DNA from: Microbacterium enclense
Lineage (GTDB): Bacteria > Actinomycetota > Actinomycetes > Actinomycetales > Microbacteriaceae
Length of the DNA stretch: 64,000 nucleotides
Reading direction: 5' to 3'
NCBI RefSeq assembly: GCF_001456955.1
Contig: NZ_KQ758472.1
Span: forward strand, 1-64,000
Below are positions 1 through 8,361 of this stretch, one piece after another. The position numbers were made by a program, and so were the translations under genes. Each line of letters begins with the position of its first letter. The first letter of the stretch is position 1. The notes beneath the pieces are model-generated. The model saw nothing but the letters and a program-made list of their open reading frames with translations, was not told the origin of the DNA and searched no databases.

Positions 1-254
1 ACCCCCAAAAGGGCTGGTCTTTGATCCAAAGGAATTTCTCGCAGTCCGAAGACCGACGAGGAATAAATTGGCATTTGACAAGTGCACGCTGTTGAGTTCT
101 CAAGGAACGGACGCACCCACAAGCAACAGTCTTCCGACCAACCCGTGGGGCAGTTCACATCAAAATCGGACCGTTCGAACCTTCAAGCTCTCACCGTGGG
201 ACCCAACAAGATCAACGTCGTGAAAACCGGCCGAACGACCGAGGCAAAACCATA
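1..254 (-). promoter_or_regulatory. rRNA operon leader and promoter, reading left out of the window
   Basis: Read on the minus strand, 108 to 84 carries TTGAGAACTCAACAGCGTGC, a block typical of the transcribed leader upstream of actinobacterial 16S rRNA. The sequence down to base 1 also looks like leader, so the 16S gene should begin just left of the window. A candidate -10 hexamer TATGGT lies at 254-249; its -35 is not convincing. No coding sequence is credible in 1-501. The assignment comes from recalled leader sequence, because the rRNA itself is not visible. Confidence 0.7.
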
Positions 255-437
255 CACCATCCGGCGAGGTCCTGCACGGTCCGCCACTTGAGACGAAGCG
301 GGGCCTTCCGGCCTCTCCGCTCTCCCCTGTGGGGCGAACAAGTAATAACTTACGTGCCAACCACCCACCCGTCGAATCCACACCACACCCCGGGCGTGTC
401 GCACCCGTAAACCCGCGGAAACGGGCGAGTGAACGAC

Positions 438-470
438 GAGACCCGACCGACTGTTCGTCGATCGGGTCTC
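438..470 (-). terminator. Hairpin downstream of mfd
   Basis: A perfect 9-bp inverted repeat (GAGACCCGA at 438-446 with TCGGGTCTC at 462-470) with a 15-nt loop lies 32 nt beyond the mfd stop codon and upstream of the rRNA promoter. It would separate mfd transcription from the rRNA operon. There is no clear U-run, so the terminator role is inferred from position. Confidence 0.55.
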
Positions 471-501
471 ACCAAGCGTCGTCCGGCGGGGGCTGATCTG
501 C

Positions 502-3500
502 TCAGGCCTTCGCCGCCTCCGCTGTCTTCTCGACAAGGAGGGGCCACAGCGCGTCGAGCAGCTGCCGGACCCACGCGATGAGATTCGTGTCATCGACGTC
601 TTGCGGCAGCGGGACCACCATGGCATCCCCTCCCGCCACCAGCTTCGCCTTCGGGTACAGGCGCTGCAGGCGTACCCGCATCGACTCCGCAAGGTGGGCC
701 GGGGCGATGCGCAGGTTCGAACCCATCGCGACCACGTCGGCCAGACCCGCCTGTGCCGCGCGCCGACGCAGGCGCGCAACGGCGATGAGGCCCTCGACCT
801 CGGCGGGCGGCTCGCCGTAACGGTCGCGGAGCTCCTCGACGACCAGGTCGATCGCGTCGTCCTTGGCGGTGGCGGATGCCGCGGCCGACAGCTTCTGATA
901 CGCCTCGAGACGCAGCCGCTCGCTGTCGATGTAGGACTCCGGCAGGCGCGCGTCGACGGGGAGTTCCAGACGCAGCTCGGTGGGGCCGTCGACGTCTTCG
1001 CCGCGGAAGGTCGACACCGCTTCGCCGATCATGCGCAGGTACAGGTCGAACCCGACACCGGCGATGTGCCCGGCCTGCTCTGCGCCGAGCAGGTTTCCGG
1101 CCCCGCGCAGCTCGAGGTCTTTCAGCGCCACCTGCATGCCGGAGCCGAGATCGTTGTTGACGGCGATGGTCTCGAGACGGTCTGCCGCCGTCTCGGACAG
1201 TGGCTTCATCTCGTCGTACAGGAAGTAGGCGTACGCGCGGTCTCGACCGCGGCCCACGCGGCCGCGGAGCTGATGCAGTTGCGACAGGCCGTACTTGTCA
1301 GCGCGATCGATGATGATCGTGTTGGCGTTGGAGATGTCGAGGCCCGTTTCGATGATCGTCGTCGACACCAGTACGTCGGCGCGCCGCTCCCAGAAGTCGT
1401 CGACGACCTGCTCGAGCGCGTGTTCACCCATCTGACCGTGCGCGACGACGATGCGCGCCTCGGGTACGAGTTCGGCGAGGTGCGCGGCGACCCGCTGGAT
1501 CGACGACACGCGGTTGTGCACGTAGAACACTTGTCCCTCGCGCAGCAGTTCGCGTCGGATGGCCGCGGCGATCTGCTTGTCGTTGCGGGCGCCCACGTAG
1601 GACAGGATCGGGTGCCGATCCTCCGGCGGGGTCGCCAGCGTCGACATCTCGCGGATGCCGGTGACCGCCATCTCGAGTGTGCGAGGGATGGGCGTGGCGC
1701 TCATGGCGAGGATGTCGACATTGGTCTTGAGCTTCTTCAGCGCGTCTTTGTGCTCGACACCGAAGCGCTGTTCCTCGTCGATGATCATGAGCCCGAGGTC
1801 TTTGAAGATCACCTTCTCGGTCAGGATGCGGTGCGTGCCGATCACCATGTCGACCGTTCCGTCGGTGATGCCGGCGAGGGTCGCCTTCGCCTCTTTGTCG
1901 GTCTGGAAGCGCGAAAGCGGACGCACCGTCACCGGGAAGCCGGCGAAGCGCTCGGCGAAGGTCTCGAGGTGCTGCTTGACGAGCAGGGTGGTCGGCACGA
2001 GCATCGCGACCTGCTTGCCGTCTTGAATGGCCTTGAACGCCGCGCGGACGGCGACCTCGGTCTTGCCGAAACCGACGTCGCCCGACAGGAGGCGGTCCAT
2101 GGGGATCGGCTTCTCCATGTCGGCCTTGATCTCGTCGATCGTCTGCAGCTGGTCCTGCGTCTCGGCGAACGGGAAGGCTTCTTCGAGCTCGCGCTGCCAG
2201 GGGGTGTCGGGACCGAACGCATGACCCTTGGATGCCATGCGCGCCGAGTACAGCTTCACCAGCTCGACCGCGATGTCGCGGACGGCCTTGCGGGCTCGGC
2301 CCTTCGCCGCGGCCCAGTCGCTGCCGCCCATCTTCGACAGGGTCGGGGCCTCGCCGCCGACGTATTTCGACAGCAGATCCAGCTGGTCGGTCGGCACGAA
2401 GAGCTTGTCGCCCGGGTACCCGCGCTTGGACGGGGCGTACTCGAGGACGAGGTACTCCTTCGTCGTCTTCACCGCATTGCGCCCGCCACTGGAGACCTCG
2501 CGCTGCGTGAGCTCGAGGAACTTGCCGATGCCGTGCGTGGCGTGCACGACGACGTCGCCCGGCTTGAGCTGCAACGGATCGACGACGTTGCGACGCCGGG
2601 AGGCGAGCTTCTTCGCCCCTCGGTTGTCGCCGCCCACCGACCGGCCGTAGAACTCGGTCTCGGTGATGACGGCGAACTTCGCCTCGACGAGGTGAAAGCC
2701 CCGTTCGAGCGGAGCGCACACGACGTGCGCCACACCCGGCTCGGGGACCGCTCGCACGTCGTCGACGCGGCGCGCCGCGATGCCGCGCTCGGCGAGAACG
2801 TCGCGCGCGCGGTCGACCATGCCGGGACCCGAGGCCGTCACCACCACCGACCAGCCCTCGGACAACAGCTGGCCCACGTGCGCGGTGGCGCCGTCGACGT
2901 TGCCCTGGAAGGACGGAACGGCATCGGCCTTGATCCGATGGGCGGAGTCATCGCCGACGACGAGACCCTCGTCTTCGGCATCCGCAGCCCCCGAGTCGAA
3001 CGCGCTCAGCTGCCACCAGACGCCACCCCGGCCGCCGGCGATCTCGTGCAGGTCGTCGAGGGTGACGAAATCGCCGGAATCGAGGTCGACGGGAGTATCG
3101 GCGCCCGCGGTCGCGGCCGACCACGCTGCCTCGAGGAACTCGCGGTTGGTGTCGCCGAGCGTCGTCGCACGGGCCAGGGATCGCTCGGGGTCGACGAGCG
3201 CAACCGCGCTCCCCGCCGGCAGGTAGTCGACGAGCGTGACGAGGTCATCGACGAGCACGGGGATGAGCGACTCCATGCCCTCGGCAGGGATGCCCTCGGC
3301 CATCTTCTCAAGCAGCTGCCGCAAGCCCGGGTACCCGTCGCGTAGCTCGGCGGCGCGCGCACGCACCTCGGCGGTGAGCAGCAGCTCGCGGCTGGGAACC
3401 AGCGTGACCGCGGAGACCTCGCCCGGGAGCGACCGCTGATCGGCGACCGAGAACGCGCGGATCTGATCGACCTCGTCGCCGAAGAACTCCACCCGGTAGG

Positions 3501-4089
3501 GGTGATCGGCCACCGGCGGGAAGACGTCGAGGATGCCACCGCGCACGGCGAACTCACCACGTCGCGACACCATGTCGACACGGTGGTACGCCAACTCGAC
3601 GAGGCGGGTCGTCACTATCTCGAGCTCGTGGCCGCGGCCTCCGACGACGAGCAGCACAGGCTCCACGTCGCCGAGTCCAGGAGCGAGCGGCTGAAGGGCA
3701 CTACGCACGGAGGCGGTCACCACCAGGGGCGCCTCGCCGTCCCACCCGGCGATGCGACGCAACACGTCGAGTCGACGGCCCACCGTCTCGGGACTCGGGC
3801 TGAGGCGCTCGTGCGGGAGCGTCTCCCAGGCGGGGAAGTGCAGCACGTGGGCGCCCGGGAGCACGGCATCCAGCGCCGGACCCAGCGATTCGGCGCGACG
3901 GCCGGTCGGGGCGATGACCAGCACCGCGCCGGGCTCACCCGCGGCGCGACGGCGCTCGACGAGGCCCGCGATGACGGGGGCGTCGAGGCCATCGACGAGG
4001 GAGAGGGACAGGTCGCCGGATGCCGCGGAAGCGGCCTCACGATACGACTCAGCCTGCTCGAGCGCGCGAACGATCCCGGGAACTGTCAC
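502..4089 (-). CDS. mfd: Transcription-repair coupling factor Mfd
   Basis: This 1195-residue protein is the Mfd translocase that removes stalled RNA polymerase at DNA lesions and recruits UvrA. The order is a UvrB-like N-terminal part, a CarD-like polymerase-interacting domain near residues 510-580 (GDVVVHATHGIGKFL), then a RecG-like helicase with Walker A GFGKTE near 671 and a DEEQ box near 770, and the C-terminal TRCF domain. Length is normal. I start at GTG 4089 because a TAGACT hexamer ends 7 nt upstream and no Shine-Dalgarno is present. An in-frame ATG at 4119 is the alternative. It is divergent from the gene at 4165. Confidence 0.96.
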   Translation of the reverse strand: MTVPGIVRALEQAESYREAASAASGDLSLSLVDGLDAPVIAGLVERRRAAGEPGAVLVIAPTGRRAESLGPALDAVLPGAHVLHFPAWETLPHERLSPSPETVGRRLDVLRRIAGWDGEAPLVVTASVRSALQPLAPGLGDVEPVLLVVGGRGHELEIVTTRLVELAYHRVDMVSRRGEFAVRGGILDVFPPVADHPYRVEFFGDEVDQIRAFSVADQRSLPGEVSAVTLVPSRELLLTAEVRARAAELRDGYPGLRQLLEKMAEGIPAEGMESLIPVLVDDLVTLVDYLPAGSAVALVDPERSLARATTLGDTNREFLEAAWSAATAGADTPVDLDSGDFVTLDDLHEIAGGRGGVWWQLSAFDSGAADAEDEGLVVGDDSAHRIKADAVPSFQGNVDGATAHVGQLLSEGWSVVVTASGPGMVDRARDVLAERGIAARRVDDVRAVPEPGVAHVVCAPLERGFHLVEAKFAVITETEFYGRSVGGDNRGAKKLASRRRNVVDPLQLKPGDVVVHATHGIGKFLELTQREVSSGGRNAVKTTKEYLVLEYAPSKRGYPGDKLFVPTDQLDLLSKYVGGEAPTLSKMGGSDWAAAKGRARKAVRDIAVELVKLYSARMASKGHAFGPDTPWQRELEEAFPFAETQDQLQTIDEIKADMEKPIPMDRLLSGDVGFGKTEVAVRAAFKAIQDGKQVAMLVPTTLLVKQHLETFAERFAGFPVTVRPLSRFQTDKEAKATLAGITDGTVDMVIGTHRILTEKVIFKDLGLMIIDEEQRFGVEHKDALKKLKTNVDILAMSATPIPRTLEMAVTGIREMSTLATPPEDRHPILSYVGARNDKQIAAAIRRELLREGQVFYVHNRVSSIQRVAAHLAELVPEARIVVAHGQMGEHALEQVVDDFWERRADVLVSTTIIETGLDISNANTIIIDRADKYGLSQLHQLRGRVGRGRDRAYAYFLYDEMKPLSETAADRLETIAVNNDLGSGMQVALKDLELRGAGNLLGAEQAGHIAGVGFDLYLRMIGEAVSTFRGEDVDGPTELRLELPVDARLPESYIDSERLRLEAYQKLSAAASATAKDDAIDLVVEELRDRYGEPPAEVEGLIAVARLRRRAAQAGLADVVAMGSNLRIAPAHLAESMRVRLQRLYPKAKLVAGGDAMVVPLPQDVDDTNLIAWVRQLLDALWPLLVEKTAEAAKA

Positions 4090-4164
4090 TCTGACGAGTC
4101 TACGCGGGGCCTCCGACATCGGGCCGGCCGCGGCGGCGCCGTCGTCGTCTCGTAGAGTGACCGC
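4090..4164. promoter_or_regulatory. Divergent leaderless promoters of mfd and the 4165 gene
   Basis: On the minus strand TAGACT (4102-4097) ends 7 nt before the mfd GTG. On the plus strand TAGAGT (4153-4158) ends 6 nt before ATG 4165. Neither start has a Shine-Dalgarno. Such spacing places the transcription start at or next to the start codon. No convincing -35 is visible for either. Confidence 0.55.
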
Positions 4165-4650
4165 ATGACCTCCCCCCGCACGCCGGACGGACCGGTCTTC
4201 GCCGCGCCGCACGTCGCGCCCCCCGTCGGGACACTGCTGACGACTCCGCCTGTCGGCCGCCGTCGGCGTCCGCTCGGGACCGCGGCGCTTCTGCTGTCGA
4301 TCGTGGCGACCGTCCTGGCATCCGCCGTCGGGGGCTTCGCCGCCTTCCGCACCGCGCGCGGCGCGGCTCCCGGCCTCGAAACGCTGTCCGCGGGCCCCTT
4401 CGACTGGCGGGTGCTCTCGCCCGTGCGAGACGTCGTCCTTCTGGGCGAGATCGCCTTCTGGGCCGGCAGCGTCATCGGCGTCGCCGCGCTCGTGCTCGGG
4501 ATCGTCGCCGCGGCCGTCGGCTCGGGACGCGGCGCCGGCATCGCCGCGATCGTCGTGTCGGTTCTCGGACCCTTCGTCTTCGGGGGCCTCACCGCCGTCG
4601 GCCTGTTCGCCGGTCTGGCGACGACGACCAGCGGCGTCATCCCGGCCTGA
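4165..4650 (+). CDS. Small membrane protein of unknown function
   Basis: The 161-residue product has a polar N-terminus of about 35 residues and then three to four hydrophobic segments (about 37-60, 90-125 and 130-158) rich in Ala, Gly and Val. The pattern resembles DUF4190-type membrane proteins, but I do not recognise a specific family. The next gene encodes a protein of the same size and plan, suggesting a paralogous pair. Start ATG 4165 follows a TAGAGT hexamer by 6 nt, consistent with a leaderless mRNA. Confidence 0.8.
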   Translation: MTSPRTPDGPVFAAPHVAPPVGTLLTTPPVGRRRRPLGTAALLLSIVATVLASAVGGFAAFRTARGAAPGLETLSAGPFDWRVLSPVRDVVLLGEIAFWAGSVIGVAALVLGIVAAAVGSGRGAGIAAIVVSVLGPFVFGGLTAVGLFAGLATTTSGVIPA

Positions 4651-4789
4651 GCGCGATACCGCGCCGGCAGGGGGCACGTCCAGCCCCGCGAAGCCGCGGC
4701 CGGCGCTTCTCTACACTCGCGGCAAGGGGCGCACCGCACCCACAGCCGATACGGGCAGGTCCTGCCCCCGACGACCACAGGAGCATCAC

Positions 4790-5287
4790 GTGAGCACCAC
4801 ACCGCCGCCGCCTGAGCCGTACGAACCGCCGTCCACGCGCAGCGACGCGCACGCGGCACCCGGCGCCTACGCCGCACCCGCGTACGTACCGGAGCACCGC
4901 GCGCCGGTGTCGAAGAAGCTCGGCGTCATCGCCTTCGTCGCGGCCCTCCTCGGCGTCGTGATCGGCGCGATCCTCGCCTTCGTCGCGGGTCTGCAGACCG
5001 CGGGCATCGCCCAGTACGCCGACACCTCGACCGGCCAGCTCGACCCGAACACCCTGCCTCCGGGTGCCGAGCAGACCGCCATCGCGGTCGGGGTGCTCTC
5101 GGTCGCCGCGTTCGCCGTCTACGGCATCCTGGGGCTCTGGGGCTTCATCCAGGGCATCGTCGCCGCGATCAAGAACCGCGGGCGCGGCTGGGGCATCGCC
5201 GCGATCGTCATCGCCGTGCTCGGCGGCATCGTCGTCATCACCGCCCTGGGCGTCGGCGCGGCGGCCGGAGTCGGTTCCACGATGTGA
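4790..5287 (+). CDS. Small DUF4190-like membrane protein
   Basis: The 165-residue product has a Pro-rich, cytoplasmic-looking N-terminus (about 1-40), a hydrophobic segment near 43-66, then two more near 97-125 and 136-163. Start GTG 4790 has a good ribosome site (GGAG, 6 nt spacing), and a TACACT hexamer at 4712-4717 may be its -10. It resembles the 4165 product in layout. A strong terminator follows at 5302. Function is unknown; similar proteins are annotated as DUF4190 domain membrane proteins. Confidence 0.82.
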   Translation: MSTTPPPPEPYEPPSTRSDAHAAPGAYAAPAYVPEHRAPVSKKLGVIAFVAALLGVVIGAILAFVAGLQTAGIAQYADTSTGQLDPNTLPPGAEQTAIAVGVLSVAAFAVYGILGLWGFIQGIVAAIKNRGRGWGIAAIVIAVLGGIVVITALGVGAAAGVGSTM

Positions 5288-5301
5288 CACTGCTCGCGAC
5301 A

Positions 5302-5335
5302 CGAGACCCCGACCTCTTTCGAGGTCGGGGTCTCG
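5302..5335 (+). terminator. Strong rho-independent-type hairpin
   Basis: CGAGACCCCGACCTC (5302-5316) pairs perfectly with 5321-5335 around a TTTC loop, giving a 15-bp stem 15 nt after the 4790 gene's stop codon. It is followed by TCGTT rather than a full U-run. Confidence 0.8.
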
Positions 5336-5400
5336 TCGTTCGTGCGGCGGCGTCGACGCGGATGCCCCACGTCGGAGGGGACGGAGCCCGGGTTCGCGAC

Positions 5401-5474
5401 CGGTCCCTTCGACGGGCTCGGTGACCTACGGAGCACGCACCTCTTGACCCGGCCCTTCGACAGGGTCAGGGACC
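5401..5474 (+). repeat. Two copies of the dispersed CCCTTCGAC repeat
   Basis: CCCTTCGACGGGCTCGGTGA begins at 5405 and CCCTTCGACAGGGTCAGGGA at 5453, in direct orientation about 48 bp apart, between a terminator and the 3' end of pth. The same word recurs as an inverted pair at 36038-36104 and inside tatD at 44062-44079. Short repeats of this type are familiar from high-GC actinobacteria; their function is not known to me. Confidence 0.7.
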
Positions 5475-5508
5475 TGCGGAGCGGGGACTCCACGAGCGCG
5501 CGGAACGA

Positions 5509-6093
5509 TCAGGCGCGGGGCGCGTGGAACCGCTGCTGCGCGGCGACGATGCCCTCGTCGACGAGGAACTCAACGGCATCCGCGGCATCCGAGATCAGGA
5601 TGGGGAGGGTCTGTCGCTCGACCGAACCGAACGGGTCGAGCACCCAGTCGGCGGGGTCCTGGCGACCGACGGGACGACCGATGCCCACGCGCACGCGCGG
5701 GAAGTCGGGCGTGCCCAGCGCCTTGGCGATGTCGCGCACGCCGTTGTGTCCGCCGTGGCCGCCGCCGATCTTGAGCTTGATCGTGTCGTAGGGGATGTCG
5801 AGCTCATCGTGCACGACGACGACGCGACCGGCATCGACGCCGTAGAAACGCGCCAGAGACGCGACGGGTCCGCCCGAGACGTTCATGAAGCAGTTGAGCT
5901 TGGCGAGCACGAGCTTGGCCGCTCCCGGCCGGAGCCACGTCTCGACGACCCGGGCGTTCGCCTTGTGCGCCCGGAAGGCTTCGCGCCGACGGGCGGCGAG
6001 TTCGTCCATGACCATCTGACCGACGTTGTGGCGGGTCGCCTCGTACCGCGGGCCCGGGTTGCCGAGACCCACGATGAGCCAGGTGTCTGCCAT
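5509..6093 (-). CDS. pth: Peptidyl-tRNA hydrolase
   Basis: The 194-residue enzyme releases tRNA from prematurely dropped peptidyl-tRNA in the cytoplasm. The N-terminal WLIVGLGNPGPRYEATRHNVG block contains the conserved Asn and catalytic His of the family, and KLNCFMNVSGGPV and GGHGGHNGVRDI are further signature blocks. I choose ATG 6093 because GGAAGG precedes it by 9 nt; three ATG triplets cluster here and the upstream ones lie too close to the ribosome site. It lies downstream of rplY, a common pairing, but a strong terminator separates them. Confidence 0.97.
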   Translation of the reverse strand: MADTWLIVGLGNPGPRYEATRHNVGQMVMDELAARRREAFRAHKANARVVETWLRPGAAKLVLAKLNCFMNVSGGPVASLARFYGVDAGRVVVVHDELDIPYDTIKLKIGGGHGGHNGVRDIAKALGTPDFPRVRVGIGRPVGRQDPADWVLDPFGSVERQTLPILISDAADAVEFLVDEGIVAAQQRFHAPRA

Positions 6094-6167
6094 GGCATCC
6101 ATCCTTCCGCAGGGCGCGGGTTCGCTCCGCGCGCTCGAGCCGGGCGTGCACGCCCGAATGAGAAAAC

Positions 6168-6193
6168 GAGGGGGCGCGAGAACGCGCCCCCTC
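6168..6193 (-). terminator. Rho-independent terminator of rplY
   Basis: An 11-bp perfect stem GAGGGGGCGCG/CGCGCCCCCTC with a 4-nt loop, read on the minus strand, is followed by GTTTTCTC. It sits 30 nt after the rplY stop codon. The T-run makes this the most textbook terminator in the window. Confidence 0.88.
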
Positions 6194-6222
6194 GTGATCG
6201 GCGGGCCGCAGCCCGCGCGGGA

Positions 6223-6861
6223 TTACTTGTCGTCGCCCTCTTCGGCCGACTCGGCCTCTTCGGACTGCTCCTCGGCGACCTCGGCGTCGGCCTCGGCGAT
6301 CTCTTCGTCGGCGGCGATCGTGTCGAGCGGGATCGAGACACCGACGATGAGGGTCTCGGGCTCGGTCACGAGGGTGGCGCCCTGCGGCAGCTTCAGGTCG
6401 GCCGCGGTGATCTGCGTGCCGTCCTCGGCGCCCTCGACGTCGACCTCGACGTTCTGCGGGATGTGGGTGGCCTCGACCTCGAGCGACACCGAGGCGGTGT
6501 CGAGCATGGCGACGGTGCCGGAGAAGGGCTCGCCGGTGAGGATGACGGGAACGTCGACCTGGACCTTCTCGCCCTTCTTCACGACGATGAGATCGATGTG
6601 CTCGATGATCTGACGCACGGGGTCCTTCTGCACGTCCTTCACGAGGACGAGCTGGCTCTTGCCCGCGATGTCGAGGTCGAGCAGCGCGTTGGCGCGACGG
6701 ATGAGCAGCGCGACCTGGTGGCCGGGGAGGGCCACGTGCTGAGGCTCGGTGCCGTGACCGTAGATGACGGCCGGGATCTTGCCCGCGGCGCGGAGGCGAC
6801 GGGCGAAGCCCTTGCCGAAGTTCTCGCGGAGCTCCGCGACGACCTTGTTGTCTTCCGACAT
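6223..6861 (-). CDS. rplY: 50S ribosomal protein L25, CTC type
   Basis: The 212-residue protein binds 5S rRNA in the large ribosomal subunit. It has the L25 domain (about 5-95, including GKIPAVIYGHG and ALLDLDIAGKSQLVLVKDVQ), then the TL5/CTC beta domain (about 100-185), and ends in an acidic Glu/Asp-rich tail. ATG 6861 has a GAGGAG ribosome site. A possible -10 (TAGACT at 7051-7046, minus strand) implies a leader of about 180 nt, which is long for a gene here. Confidence 0.96.
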   Translation of the reverse strand: MSEDNKVVAELRENFGKGFARRLRAAGKIPAVIYGHGTEPQHVALPGHQVALLIRRANALLDLDIAGKSQLVLVKDVQKDPVRQIIEHIDLIVVKKGEKVQVDVPVILTGEPFSGTVAMLDTASVSLEVEATHIPQNVEVDVEGAEDGTQITAADLKLPQGATLVTEPETLIVGVSIPLDTIAADEEIAEADAEVAEEQSEEAESAEEGDDK

Positions 6862-7045
6862 GATGTTCTCCTCGCGAGCACGCGGCCCGCAGCTTGTGAG
6901 CGGGACGTGGCCCGCACCTGTGTGGTCTGGATTCGACTCGAACGCGAGCGCGTGAGGAAAGCCGGGGAGCCTGCATCACCGCGTCGATCACGGATGCCAC
7001 GTGCACCGGCCGGTGCGCAGCAATCCCTCGCCGAAGTTCCCCGGA

Positions 7046-7051
7046 AGTCTA
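7046..7051 (-). promoter_or_regulatory. Candidate -10 element for rplY
   Basis: TAGACT on the minus strand lies about 185 nt upstream of the rplY start. I found no tRNA, riboswitch or small gene in 6862-7045; the sequence holds scattered GC-rich inverted repeats only. Confidence 0.35.
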
Positions 7052-7152
7052 CCAGCGACACGCCCGCGTGACGAACGGCTCCCACCGGCCCGGCGGAGGC
7101 GGCCCTCGCACGACGGTAGGATCGAAGGGCCACACCGACCCGGAGGATCATC

Positions 7153-7278
7153 ATGGACAGCGGCTTCTTCTCTCACGTCGTGCTCTGGGTCATCAGTGGC
7201 ATCGCCACGATCGGCCTCGTCGGCACGGTCGGCGCCCTGTTCTCGATGGGTCGCAACGCCGGCTACAAGAAGCACTGA
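7153..7278 (+). CDS. 41-residue membrane peptide
   Basis: An ATG at 7153 preceded by CGGAGGA (5 nt spacing) opens a 41-codon frame ending in TGA. The peptide begins MDSGFFSHVV, has one hydrophobic segment (about 8-31) and ends in a basic tail, RNAGYKKH, the pattern of a single-pass small membrane protein. A TAGGAT hexamer at 7117-7122 is a plausible -10. I do not recognise a family. The good ribosome site, complete hydrophobic-basic design and otherwise empty gap support a real gene. Confidence 0.68.
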   Translation: MDSGFFSHVVLWVISGIATIGLVGTVGALFSMGRNAGYKKH

Positions 7279-7317
7279 CGCCGACCGCCTCCCCGGAGAG
7301 GTCGCGTCGCGCCGGGC

Positions 7318-8352
7318 TCACCTCCCGTCGAACGCGAGCACCACTTTCGACGACGCCGACGAGTCCGCCGCGGTCGCGAAGGCCGTCACGGCATCTCCGG
7401 CCGGAACGACATGCGTGACGATGCCGTCCACGTCGAGCGACCCGTCGGCCAGCGCCTGAACGACGTCGACGAACTCCCCGCCGAAGCGGAACGACCCCGT
7501 CAGCGTGAGTTCGCGCGTGATCGCGGTCGCCAGCGGCGCCGTCACTCCCCCGGCGGCCTGCAGGCCGAGCAGCACGACCGTTCCGCCCCGGCGGGCGGCG
7601 GCGATGGCGGATGCCAGTCCCGGCACCGTCCCGCTCGACTCGATCACCACGTCGGCGTGCAGCTCGGCGATCGCGGCTTCGTCACGCGCGTCGAGCGCAC
7701 GGGCGCCGCGCGCCTCGGCGAGCGAACGGGGCAGCTCGTGCAGATCGGTGGCGATCACCTCGGCGGCGCCGTGGTGGAGCGCGACGGCGACGGCGAGCAG
7801 GCCGATCGGCCCTGAGCCGATGACCGCGACGCGGCGGCCTGCGACGTCGCCCGCCTGCCCGACGGCATGCCACGCGACGGCGGCGGGCTCGGCCAGCACG
7901 GCGGTGCGCAGGTCGAGTCCGGCCGGCAGCGGGAACAGCATGCGCGTCGGAAGGGCGACCCGCTCGGCGAAGCCGCCCTGCGTGTGCGGCAGGTGCATCG
8001 CGGACCCGAGGTAGGTCGATGCCGGAGCGAGGTTCGGTCGCTCCTCGGGCCACGGCGTCACGCCGTCGCCGCGCGGGGTCAGCGGGTGCACGGCCACGGG
8101 CGTGCCGACGGCGGGGCCGCTGCCGTCGGCCGCCGCGCGGACGACCGTGCCCGACAGCTCGTGACCCAGCACGAGCGGCTCGCGCAGGATCGATGCGCCG
8201 GCCGCGCCGTGCCGCCAGTAGTGCAGATCGGAGCCGCACACACCGCCGTAGGCGACCGCGACGACGGCCTCGTCGGCATCCGGGATCGGCTCGCCGATGT
8301 CGTCGATACGGAGGTCGTCGGCCGCGTGGGCCACCACGGCGAGATTGGTCAT
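7318..8352 (-). CDS. idnD: L-idonate 5-dehydrogenase-like medium-chain dehydrogenase
   Basis: This 344-residue NAD(P)-dependent dehydrogenase resembles IdnD, which interconverts L-idonate and 5-keto-gluconate. GGVCGSDLHYW and GHELSG carry the catalytic zinc ligands, LGSAMHLPHTQGGF is an IdnD-type block, and GSGPIGLLAV is the Rossmann loop. The stretch that normally holds four structural-zinc cysteines (VHPLTPRGDGVTPWPEERPN) has none. It is the last gene of a tight operon with MFS, SDR and FAH genes, 9 nt after the FAH stop. Other polyol or sugar-acid substrates are possible. Confidence 0.82.
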   Translation of the reverse strand: MTNLAVVAHAADDLRIDDIGEPIPDADEAVVAVAYGGVCGSDLHYWRHGAAGASILREPLVLGHELSGTVVRAAADGSGPAVGTPVAVHPLTPRGDGVTPWPEERPNLAPASTYLGSAMHLPHTQGGFAERVALPTRMLFPLPAGLDLRTAVLAEPAAVAWHAVGQAGDVAGRRVAVIGSGPIGLLAVAVALHHGAAEVIATDLHELPRSLAEARGARALDARDEAAIAELHADVVIESSGTVPGLASAIAAARRGGTVVLLGLQAAGGVTAPLATAITRELTLTGSFRFGGEFVDVVQALADGSLDVDGIVTHVVPAGDAVTAFATAADSSASSKVVLAFDGR

Positions 8353-8361
8353 CGTCGTTCC

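Noticed and set aside
601-3345. Long open frame of about 914 codons opposite mfd
   Set aside because: It is a mirror of the mfd reading frame in GC-rich DNA, lacks recognisable domains and has no ribosome site; mfd itself has full family motifs.
4090-4677. N-terminal extension of mfd to 4677
   Set aside because: The upstream part of the frame is antisense to the 4165 gene, has no homology to Mfd, and the family N-terminus starts at the GTG at 4089.
6862-7045. Riboswitch or ribosomal-protein leader before rplY
   Set aside because: No recognised aptamer or conserved fold could be seen in the long leader; only ordinary GC-rich inverted repeats.
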